A DNA stretch of 57,035 bases, from positions 1-57,035 of the IMG/VR virus record IMGVR_UViG_3300045303_000150. The stretch is one strand, 5' to 3'. The notes beneath the pieces were generated by a model. It did not search any database. It had not been told where the DNA came from and worked only from the letters and a program-made list of their open reading frames with translations. Position numbers and translations under genes: made by a program. Source of the stretch: a virus. Positions 51,891 to 57,035 of the stretch are shown one piece after another (the stretch's first letter is position 1; each line of letters starts with the position of its first letter).

Positions 51891-52399
51891 TCTACGCGCT
51901 CGCCTGGATCATCGGGATCTGCAACCCGCTGTCCGCGCTCCTGGTCGGTCCGTGGCTGGCCCGTCGCGTTGCCTGGGCCCGGAAGGCTCAAGGCGTCGGC
52001 TGGGCGCTTCTCGCGCTCGCTCAGGTCGCCTTCCTGGCGTTCGGGTTCGCCAGCCAGCTGGACGGCTTCCGGTTCGCTCAGCCGCTCATGATTCCGCTGG
52101 CACTGATGAACTTCGCCGCGTGGCTGAGCATGCGTCGCCCGTCGGCGCGTTCGGCCGAAGCAGGTGCGCGCGCCGTGCAGGCGATGGCGGAAGGAATGCG
52201 GGTCGCACAGGTTGCCGAAGTGCTGCTGCGCATGGATGCGGAGCAGCAGCGCATAGACGATGAAGGCGACGCTGAGCTGGCCTGGTACTACTACCGCGAA
52301 GAGGTGGAAGACGCTCTGGGTCTTCCCTCGGGCGCGCTGGACTCGGCCGATTCAATGTCGTGGGAACCTCTCCTTGACTCCCCCGACAACAGGGGGTAA
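51887..52399 (+). CDS. Membrane protein with charged C-terminal helix, 170 aa
   Basis: GTG 51887 overlaps the upstream TGA. Three hydrophobic segments (about residues 2-22, 37-55 and 63-83) are followed by a soluble helical tail (ARAVQAMAEGMRVAQVAEVLLRMDAEQQRIDDEGDAELAWYYY). Its TAA stop (52397-52399) is part of the next -10. Confidence 0.75.
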   Translation: MIYALAWIIGICNPLSALLVGPWLARRVAWARKAQGVGWALLALAQVAFLAFGFASQLDGFRFAQPLMIPLALMNFAAWLSMRRPSARSAEAGARAVQAMAEGMRVAQVAEVLLRMDAEQQRIDDEGDAELAWYYYREEVEDALGLPSGALDSADSMSWEPLLDSPDNRG

Positions 52400-52402
52400 A
52401 GT
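52374..52402 (+). promoter_or_regulatory. Promoter with C5/G5 inverted-repeat spacer (copy 12)
   Basis: -35 TTGACT 52374-52379, 17-bp spacer CCCCC-gacaaca-GGGGG, -10 TAAAGT 52397-52402. Leader has CGGAACAAC and AGGAGACC before ATG 52436. It lies entirely within the end of the upstream gene. Confidence 0.88.
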
Positions 52403-52435
52403 TCACCTCAGCGGAACAACGAGAGGAGACCCGCA

Positions 52436-52663
52436 ATGCCACGAGGACGCTACGGCGCATTCGCCCAGCGCAAGCCGCACGGCGAATGCAGCAAGGGCCA
52501 CGAGATCTTCGAAGAGAACAAGCTCAACGGCACGTGCCGCGCCTGCACCACCGCCCACAAGTGGGCCAGCCGCAACAACCTGTTCAACGACGACCCGCGT
52601 GCCATCGCGCGGGCCAATGAGCTCTACGCCAAGTACCGCCAGCAAGCCGGAAAGGACTCCTGA
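52436..52663 (+). CDS. Zinc-finger / HNH-like small protein, 75 aa
   Basis: ATG 52436. It has CSKGHEIFEENKLNGTCRAC, a C-x3-H-x(10)-C-x2-C site, then a helical tail (TTAHKWASRNN; ARANELYAKYRQQAG). This looks like the metal site of HNH-type proteins without clear catalytic His-Asn. Confidence 0.72.
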   Translation: MPRGRYGAFAQRKPHGECSKGHEIFEENKLNGTCRACTTAHKWASRNNLFNDDPRAIARANELYAKYRQQAGKDS

Positions 52664-52665
52664 TC

Positions 52666-52854
52666 ATGGCTCGCAAGACAATTCGATACAGCCTCAACGA
52701 GGGCGAATCGATTGAGGACGCTCAGGACTTCATCGAGCGCGAGTACCCCGGCGTGCGCGCCGTGTCCGCCGTCCGCACCGAGGGGCCCGGCACCTACTCG
52801 CTCACCTTCTCCGGCACCGGCCCCGGCATGACCAAGCTGAACAGGGACTGGTGA
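52666..52854 (+). CDS. Hypothetical protein, 62 aa
   Basis: ATG 52666 is 2 bases past the previous stop. Beta-helix-beta (IRYSLNEGESIEDAQDFIEREYPGVRAVSAVRTEGPGTYSLTFSG). Function unknown. Confidence 0.73.
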   Translation: MARKTIRYSLNEGESIEDAQDFIEREYPGVRAVSAVRTEGPGTYSLTFSGTGPGMTKLNRDW

Positions 52855-52856
52855 CC

Positions 52857-52889
52857 ATGTCAGAGATCAACTTCACGATCCGTACCTGA
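52857..52889 (+). CDS. Possible 10-residue leader peptide
   Basis: ATG 52857 to TGA 52887-52889 encodes a 10-residue peptide (MSEINFTIRT) whose stop overlaps the start of the helix-turn-helix gene (TGATG). It could couple or regulate translation of that gene. Too short for certainty. Confidence 0.35.
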   Translation: MSEINFTIRT

Positions 52890-53365
52890 TGGCGCAGAAG
52901 AGAGCTCGAAGCCTGAGCCGCGTGGGGCGGTCTGTGGTCAACACCAGTCGCCCCGCACGGCCTGGGCGAGACAAGTCAGGTGCGCCGCCCCTGCCCGTGC
53001 TGCCAGTCGTGCCCCTGGACGTGTACCGGCCAGGGCTGGAGCTGGAGTTGGTGCAGGCGATCGCGTACGCACGCGGTCAGGACCACACGCTGTCCCGCCA
53101 GTTCGGGGTGAGCGTCAGTACGGTGTCCAAGATCCGACGCGGCAAGCACGCCGCCCAGCAGTGTCGAGAGGATGACGAAGTGCTGTACCGCGCATGGTCG
53201 ATGGAGGGTCGCACGACGTGCGTGGGGATAGCCACGCACCAGCTCGCACGGGCTGAGGCCGACGCCCGCATTTTCATCAGCGAGCACGGCGTGTCTCAGG
53301 TGGACATTCAGCAGAAGAAGGGCGTGATCTGGACTCGGATAGACACGCTGCACGCTCCCGCTTGA
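52889..53365 (+). CDS. Helix-turn-helix DNA-binding protein, 158 aa
   Basis: ATG 52889. Residues about 65-95 contain a classic helix-turn-helix (DHTLSRQFGVSVSTVSKIRRGKHA). The N-terminus is basic and Pro-rich, and the C-terminal half holds helices (TCVGIATHQLARAEADARIFISEHGV). It is a candidate regulator of the inverted-repeat promoters. Its stop lies at the -35 of promoter copy 13. Confidence 0.8.
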   Translation: MAQKRARSLSRVGRSVVNTSRPARPGRDKSGAPPLPVLPVVPLDVYRPGLELELVQAIAYARGQDHTLSRQFGVSVSTVSKIRRGKHAAQQCREDDEVLYRAWSMEGRTTCVGIATHQLARAEADARIFISEHGVSQVDIQQKKGVIWTRIDTLHAPA

Positions 53366-53390
53366 CACCCCCCACAAAGGGGGGTAAAGT
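53362..53390 (+). promoter_or_regulatory. Promoter with C6/G6 inverted-repeat spacer (copy 13)
   Basis: -35 TTGACA 53362-53367, 17-bp spacer CCCCCC-acaaa-GGGGGG, -10 TAAAGT 53385-53390. Nearly identical over 32 bases to copy 16 at 56736. Leader has AGGAACGAC and AGGGAGAACC before ATG 53428. Confidence 0.92.
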
Positions 53391-53427
53391 TCTCTTCATC
53401 AGGAACGACCAACCAGGGAGAACCGAA

Positions 53428-53610
53428 ATGCCAAGCACCGACCTCTACCGGGCCCACTCCACCGCGAAGACCAGCGAGCTGGTGAAGACCTACCGGGAGG
53501 CCATGGCACTGGCCGCCGGTCAGATCGCGGACCAGATCGCCACCGACGTGGACGTGGAGGGCAGCACGGACGGCGGCCGGACCTGGAAGGTGCTGGGCAC
53601 CACCAAGTAG
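53428..53610 (+). CDS. Hypothetical protein, 60 aa
   Basis: ATG 53428. Helical with a beta end (TSELVKTYREAMALAAGQIADQIATDVDVEGSTDGGRTWKVLG). Function unknown. Single-gene unit closed by the hairpin at 53617. Confidence 0.74.
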   Translation: MPSTDLYRAHSTAKTSELVKTYREAMALAAGQIADQIATDVDVEGSTDGGRTWKVLGTTK

Positions 53611-53616
53611 GCAGCG

Positions 53617-53645
53617 CACCGGGGGTGGCCAGCCCGCCCCCGGTG
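53617..53645 (+). terminator. Hairpin abutting promoter copy 14
   Basis: CACCGGGGGTGG and CCGCCCCCGGTG form a GC-rich stem ending at the base before the next -35, so terminator and promoter meet as at 29997/29998. Confidence 0.75.
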
Positions 53646-53674
53646 TTGACTCCCCCGACAACGGGGGGTATAGT
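53646..53674 (+). promoter_or_regulatory. Promoter with C5/G6 inverted-repeat spacer (copy 14)
   Basis: -35 TTGACT 53646-53651, 17-bp spacer CCCCC-gacaac-GGGGGG, -10 TATAGT 53669-53674. Leader has AGGAACGAC and AGGGAGACCC before GTG 53711. Drives the operon to 56334. Confidence 0.9.
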
Positions 53675-53710
53675 TCAAGTCATCAGGAACGACCGAGAGG
53701 GAGACCCGAA

Positions 53711-54325
53711 GTGGCCAAGCCCAAGGACGACGCCCGCCAGGTGCTGGACCGCACCGCCCGGCACTACGGCTGGGTCGTGTCGCCGGTCGCCATGTTCGAT
53801 CGCGTCTGGACCGCGCAGACCAGCAAGGGCAAGACCATTCAGGTCCGGCTCACCGCGCGCATGAGCGTGTCCACGGTGAAGGTCTGGAGCAGCCGCAAGC
53901 TGATCGTCAGTCTGGGTGCCCGCGACGCCGAGAAGCTGCATCGCACCGTGGTCTTGCTGGGATCGCATGCCCCGCGAGGCACGTCCAACGGCAACGACCG
54001 TGGCAACGTCTACGACCGGCGCAAGCGCAAGCTGGCGCTCCTGGAGCGCGACGGCAACGGCGAGTTCGCCCTCTGCGCCACGTGCCCCACGATCGTCGAC
54101 TTCGAGTCGGCCACCGTGGACCGGCACCCGATCGCCGGGTGCGACGGCGGCAAGTACGGCCCGCCATCCGACCTTTCCAACGTGCGCTTGCAGTGCGAGC
54201 GCTGCGCCGCCAAGCAAGGCGGCCACCTGGGCGCGGCCCGCCGGACCGCGAACGCGCAAGCTGGCCGCGTGCTGGCACCCGATGAGCTGCCCGGTCTCCG
54301 GAAGCTCCTGAAGCTGGGACGATGA
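53711..54325 (+). CDS. HNH endonuclease-like protein, 204 aa
   Basis: GTG 53711. The N-terminal 80 residues form an alpha/beta domain (RQVLDRTARHYGWVVSPVAMF; TIQVRLTARMSVSTVKV). The C-terminal half has CATCPTIVDF, DRHPIAGCDGGKYGPPSDLSNVRLQCERC, an HNH plan with two Cys pairs, a central His and the Asn of LSNVRL. It may cut DNA. It has a domain beyond the usual HNH size. Confidence 0.78.
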   Translation: MAKPKDDARQVLDRTARHYGWVVSPVAMFDRVWTAQTSKGKTIQVRLTARMSVSTVKVWSSRKLIVSLGARDAEKLHRTVVLLGSHAPRGTSNGNDRGNVYDRRKRKLALLERDGNGEFALCATCPTIVDFESATVDRHPIAGCDGGKYGPPSDLSNVRLQCERCAAKQGGHLGAARRTANAQAGRVLAPDELPGLRKLLKLGR

Positions 54326-54594
54326 TCATGAAGAGGACCCTGGGCCGCCTGCTGCGCAAGCTGGCCGACAAACTGGACACCCAGTACGTGCTGCGCCGCC
54401 CGGACGAGCTTGATCCCGGCGACCGCATCCTGGTCGAGTGCGCCGTCTACCTGAACGAGGACGACTACCCGCCCGGCTCGCACGTCCACGTCCGCCCGAT
54501 CAGCCCCTGGAACGGCGACTACGTGTGGACCTGGTCATCCCGCCACGGCGCGAACCGGCACCCGTGGGTTCCGCTCAAGGTCGGTCGGTTATGA
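54322..54594 (+). CDS. Hypothetical protein, 90 aa
   Basis: ATG 54322 overlaps the upstream TGA. A basic helical N-terminus (MIMKRTLGRLLRKLADKLD) is followed by beta and Trp-rich sequence (VYLNEDDYPPGSHVHVRPISPWNGDYVWTWSS). Function unknown. Confidence 0.73.
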   Translation: MIMKRTLGRLLRKLADKLDTQYVLRRPDELDPGDRILVECAVYLNEDDYPPGSHVHVRPISPWNGDYVWTWSSRHGANRHPWVPLKVGRL

Positions 54595-54872
54595 GGTACG
54601 TGCCGCGCCGTCTTCGCCCGTTTGACTGGCAGATGTGCGCTATCAAGCTGATCGGGGCGCCGGTCCTCGCGCTCTTCGCGACCATCGCGCTGATCGGCTG
54701 GACCAACCCGGACATGCTGCACACGACGATGGAGAACGGCCAGGTGATCCACGAGGACAAGCGCGCGACCCCTGAGGCCGCCCAGGAGGCGTACTGCAAT
54801 CGCCTGAGGGAAGACGCCCCGACCAACGCGTGGGCCGCGCACGTGCTCACTGAGCGGACGGAATGCCGATGA
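54591..54872 (+). CDS. Single-pass membrane protein, 93 aa
   Basis: ATG 54591 overlaps the upstream TGA. One membrane helix (about residues 20-37, IGAPVLALFATIALIGW) follows a basic N-terminus, and a soluble C-terminal part has two Cys (AYCNRL; TECR). Function unknown. Confidence 0.74.
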   Translation: MRYVPRRLRPFDWQMCAIKLIGAPVLALFATIALIGWTNPDMLHTTMENGQVIHEDKRATPEAAQEAYCNRLREDAPTNAWAAHVLTERTECR

Positions 54873-55312
54873 AGATCATGGTGGCCGGATCGCGCACGTG
54901 GGGCCAGTGCCCGCACGATTCAAATGCGCACTGGGTAGATCGCCTTCCCGGCGGGTGCATGGTTGTGGCCAGACATCGCAAGATCATGACTCAGGCGCTT
55001 GTGGAGCACGTGATGCCGCACTTCGGCGAGTTCCTGACGCTCATGCACGGCGACTGTGAAGGTGCCGACCAGCTGGCCGCGTCCATCTGGGACGGCCTCA
55101 AGCTGGGTCCGGTGCAGGCTTTTCCGGCCCGATGGTCAGACCTGGGTGGTCGCGCCGGACACGTTCGAAACGGGATCATGGTGGCCCACATGCCGGACCT
55201 GGTCCTGGCGTTCCACCTGGGCAACTCGCGGGGTACCGCCGACGCCATCAGGCAGGCTCGCGCCGCCGGACTGCGCACGGAGGTCTACGGGGAGGACGGA
55301 CGGCGTGCCTAG
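54869..55312 (+). CDS. SLOG (YpsA/DUF2493-like) nucleotide-binding protein, 147 aa
   Basis: ATG 54869 overlaps the upstream TGA; ATG 54863 is an alternative. The SLOG Rossmann pattern is clear: KIMVAGSRTW, LTLMHGDCEGADQLA, PARWSDLGGRAGHVRNGIMV, DLVLAFHLGNSRGTADAI. These proteins bind nucleotides or nucleotide-derived signals; some work in defence signalling. In a phage it could sense or trap such a signal, which is inference. Confidence 0.87.
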   Translation: MKIMVAGSRTWGQCPHDSNAHWVDRLPGGCMVVARHRKIMTQALVEHVMPHFGEFLTLMHGDCEGADQLAASIWDGLKLGPVQAFPARWSDLGGRAGHVRNGIMVAHMPDLVLAFHLGNSRGTADAIRQARAAGLRTEVYGEDGRRA

Positions 55313-55733
55313 CCCTGAGGAGATCGAGCAGCTGAAGGCGTTCCCTGCCCGCATGGCCGAATGGCGCGCGGCCAACCCGACGCCGATCACGTCGCCGCCG
55401 CTGGACCGAACCGGGATCACCGCTGACCAGATCCAGTTCGCCTACCAGGTGCACCGCGAACTGGCGGCGGCTCAGCAGTTCCTGCGCGTGCCGGAGTCCC
55501 GCGTGCTCACCACGCCAAGGACCAAGACGATCATGAGCGCGTGGACGCCGAAGCCAGCGCCGCGCCGCGCGCCGTGGCCCGCTGTCCTGCCGGGCGCGCC
55601 GCTGGCCGTTCGCGTCACAGTCATCCCGCTGATCTTCGTCATCACCCTGGGCGTGGCCATGATCGCGCTGTGCTGGCTGGGCTGGCGCGCGTTCGCGGCC
55701 CGGATGAACGCGGCCGCCGCCAGGCTGCCATGA
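55305..55733 (+). CDS. Membrane protein with soluble N-terminal domain, 142 aa
   Basis: GTG 55305 overlaps the previous gene by 8 bases. The N-terminal 90 residues are soluble and helical (DQIQFAYQVHRELAAAQQFLRVPESRVLTTP). A long hydrophobic segment lies near the C-terminus (about residues 105-132, VTVIPLIFVITLGVAMIALCWLGW). Function unknown. Confidence 0.73.
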   Translation: MPSPEEIEQLKAFPARMAEWRAANPTPITSPPLDRTGITADQIQFAYQVHRELAAAQQFLRVPESRVLTTPRTKTIMSAWTPKPAPRRAPWPAVLPGAPLAVRVTVIPLIFVITLGVAMIALCWLGWRAFAARMNAAAARLP

Positions 55734-55891
55734 GGTGCCATTGCGGCGACTCGGATTGCTGGCACTTTCCCGGCTGGCCGTGGTGCCGCCCGTGCGAGGA
55801 ACATCACCGCGCTCCGGAGTGTGCGATCAATGAGCTGGGCCAGTCGCTGTGCTGGGACGGACGACCGTGGAAGGAAATCGAGCATGAGTGA
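55730..55891 (+). CDS. Small Cys-rich protein, 53 aa
   Basis: ATG 55730 overlaps the upstream TGA. Rich in Cys, His and Trp (MRCHCGDSDCWHFPGWPWCRPCEEHH), so probably a zinc-binding miniprotein. No family. Confidence 0.7.
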   Translation: MRCHCGDSDCWHFPGWPWCRPCEEHHRAPECAINELGQSLCWDGRPWKEIEHE

Positions 55892-56159
55892 TCTGCCCTA
55901 CCTGACCACCGGCCAGCTCCGGGCGCTGCGCATCGCGGCCAAGCACATGCCGCGCTCGCCGCGTTCGGAGCGCGTGGAGAACCACCCCCTTGGCCGCCAG
56001 TACGTGACCGAGCTGGAGACAATGGGGCTCCTGGCCGTCTGTCCGGGTGGCCTGCAGCCTCATGGCCGCGCCGGTACCCGAGAGGTCACCTCGCTGGCCG
56101 TCGCGGTTCTGCGGGCGCACTGGACCGGGGAACGCATGACCCAACCCAAGGAGCAGTAA
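55884..56159 (+). CDS. Hypothetical protein, 91 aa
   Basis: ATG 55884 lies in the end of the previous gene. Residues 10-70 may form a winged-helix unit (LTTGQLRALRIAAKHMPRSPRSERVENHPLGRQYVTELETMGLLAV). Role unknown. Confidence 0.7.
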   Translation: MSDLPYLTTGQLRALRIAAKHMPRSPRSERVENHPLGRQYVTELETMGLLAVCPGGLQPHGRAGTREVTSLAVAVLRAHWTGERMTQPKEQ

Positions 56160-56163
56160 GGCA

Positions 56164-56334
56164 GTGACTCAGTACAAGCCCAATCAGCGTGTTTGCCCTG
56201 TGTGCGATAGAGGTCCGGTGAACGTGGTCGAGGTCGGGAAGCGGCTGGTGATCGAGGACCACAAGGTCAGGATCGGCGGCAAGGAGTTCGAGTGCCTGGG
56301 ATCGGGCAAGAACTTCAACGACTACCCGCGCTGA
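56164..56334 (+). CDS. Small protein with CxxC, 56 aa
   Basis: GTG 56164 follows AAGGAGCAGTAAGGCA. It has CPVCDRG near the start and one later Cys (EFECLG), a possible half zinc site. Last gene of the 53711 operon; function unknown. Confidence 0.68.
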   Translation: MTQYKPNQRVCPVCDRGPVNVVEVGKRLVIEDHKVRIGGKEFECLGSGKNFNDYPR

Positions 56335-56376
56335 CCTGCTGGAACGTGCGGTGACTGGTCCGTTCGAGTGACCTCC

Positions 56377-56406
56377 TTGACAACCCCCCAACTTGGGGGG
56401 TAATGT
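56377..56406 (+). promoter_or_regulatory. Promoter with C6/G6 inverted-repeat spacer (copy 15)
   Basis: -35 TTGACA 56377-56382, 18-bp spacer CCCCCC-aactt-GGGGGG, -10 TAATGT 56401-56406. Leader has CGGAACGAC and AGGGAGACCC before ATG 56449. Confidence 0.9.
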
Positions 56407-56448
56407 TCTCTACATCAGCAAGACGGAACGACCGCACAGGGAGACCCG

Positions 56449-56724
56449 ATGTCGAACACCTTCGCCCTCATTGAGACCCGCACCAACTCGCACGACCTGA
56501 TCCAGATGCAGGACGGCTCGTACCGCCTGGCCTGCACTCCGGACGCGGAGAAGCTCCCCAAGGGCAAGATGTTCGAGGCTGGCAGCGCCTACCAGGCCAG
56601 GGACTGGAACTCGGCAACGGAGAGCTTCGTGCCCCGCGTGGACGCCGATGGCCAGCCGGTCATGATCGCCCGCACCCCCGTCTGCAACCGCTGCAACGGC
56701 TCGCGTGGCTCCATGGGCCGCTGA
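56449..56724 (+). CDS. Hypothetical protein with CxxC, 91 aa
   Basis: ATG 56449. Mostly beta-like (FALIETRTNSHDLIQMQDGSYRLACT) and ending CNRCNGSRGSMGR, a possible zinc knuckle. Single-gene unit. Function unknown. Confidence 0.76.
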   Translation: MSNTFALIETRTNSHDLIQMQDGSYRLACTPDAEKLPKGKMFEAGSAYQARDWNSATESFVPRVDADGQPVMIARTPVCNRCNGSRGSMGR

Positions 56725-56735
56725 GCGGACGGGTG

Positions 56736-56764
56736 TTGACACCCCCCACAAAGGGGGGTAAAGT
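56736..56764 (+). promoter_or_regulatory. Promoter with C6/G6 inverted-repeat spacer (copy 16)
   Basis: -35 TTGACA 56736-56741, 17-bp spacer CCCCCC-acaaa-GGGGGG, -10 TAAAGT 56759-56764. Leader has AGGGACGAC and AGGGAGAACC before ATG 56804, which reads across the contig join. Confidence 0.92.
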
Positions 56765-56803
56765 TCTTCCTATCATCAGGGACGACCACCAGGGAGAACC
56801 GAA

Positions 56804-57035
56804 ATGCCGAACTACTCGATCAAGTACAAGACCGGTAAGGCCCACATCGACGGTCTGGAGTCCGGTGCGCAGGGCGGCGAGTTCGGCTACGCACTCAGCG
56901 CCTGCTCAGCCCTCTCCAGCTCCAGCTTCTGGAGCACGAAGGGTGCCACCGACGACCTGAGCGCCGCGCTGGAAGCCGCACGGAAGCACAGGGGGGGCAT
57001 CTGCGCCAAGTGCGAGAAGGCCGCCGTCGCGGCCA
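56804..57035 (+). CDS. Small Cys-containing protein, 5' part (gene spans the contig join)
   Basis: ATG 56804 is fixed by promoter copy 16 and the AGGGAGAACC site. It encodes MPNYSIKYKTGKAHIDG and onward; after 56908 the sequence is the repeated start of the window, and the gene ends at TAG 147. The whole product is 83 residues. Uninterrupted reading across the join supports a circular contig. Confidence 0.85.
   Translation, partial: MPNYSIKYKTGKAHIDGLESGAQGGEFGYALSACSALSSSSFWSTKGATDDLSAALEAARKHRGGICAKCEKAAVAA
56909..57035. repeat. 127-bp terminal direct repeat, right copy (assembly overlap)
   Basis: Identical to bases 1-127. See the left copy for the interpretation as circular closure. Confidence 0.95.

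Noticed and set aside
1-57035. Integrase, excisionase, attachment site or CRISPR array
   Set aside because: No recombinase motif, no candidate att core next to a recombinase, and no regularly spaced repeat array was seen.

Overview
The window is one complete, circularly closing genome of a tailed siphovirus-type phage of an actinomycete, most likely a Streptomyces-like host. The evidence is the high GC content, the many GTG starts, GGAGG-type ribosome sites, chains of ATGA/GTGA stop-start overlaps, and an HK97-type head, long-tail and lysis gene set. The last 127 bases repeat the first 127 exactly and one gene reads across the join. The contig is therefore a circular assembly of 56,908 unique bases cut at an arbitrary point, not a molecule with real ends here.

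Layout: 1-2934 small genes including a ParB-like nuclease; 2999-8726 a leaderless gene, a DUF1360 membrane protein, a portal-MuF fusion and a 2H-phosphoesterase/head-protease fusion; 8805-9152 a lone minus-strand gene; 9283-11132 an operon of small genes wedged between protease and capsid; 11314-24628 major capsid, Ig-domain tail protein, connectors, frameshifted tail chaperones, tape measure and tail tip; 24717-26363 membrane and holin-like proteins; 26457-26816 a minus-strand HNH endonuclease; 26877-29922 recombination (ERF annealing protein, SSB); 30063-34141 small genes, a GIY-YIG protein, and an initiator plus DnaC-like loader; 34252-35874 GH25 endolysin and RusA resolvase; 35878-38467 tail fibres; 38497-41510 ParB-like protein and terminase; 41507 to the end about 45 tightly packed small genes and one long structured non-coding RNA. 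I see no integrase, DNA polymerase or replicative helicase. The phage is probably lytic and borrows the host replisome through its own initiator and loader.

The most striking feature is a genome-wide regulatory unit. Sixteen sigma70-like promoters have a 17-18 bp spacer made of an inverted repeat (C5-6, short loop, G5-6), followed by a TAAAGT-type -10, a conserved GGAACGAC leader word and a GGAGACC ribosome site about 40 bases before the start codon. They drive the small-gene operons. A second promoter class, with the -10 only 6-7 bases from the start codon, makes apparently leaderless messages for terminase, ParB-like, pre-portal and HNH genes.

One promoter of the first class is separated from its GGAACGAC leader by about 650 bases with no credible protein. 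That stretch is full of hairpins and two tRNA-like elements and ends in a strong terminator; it is a candidate large ornate phage RNA. A probable replication origin with four related repeats sits inside the initiator gene, as in lambda O.
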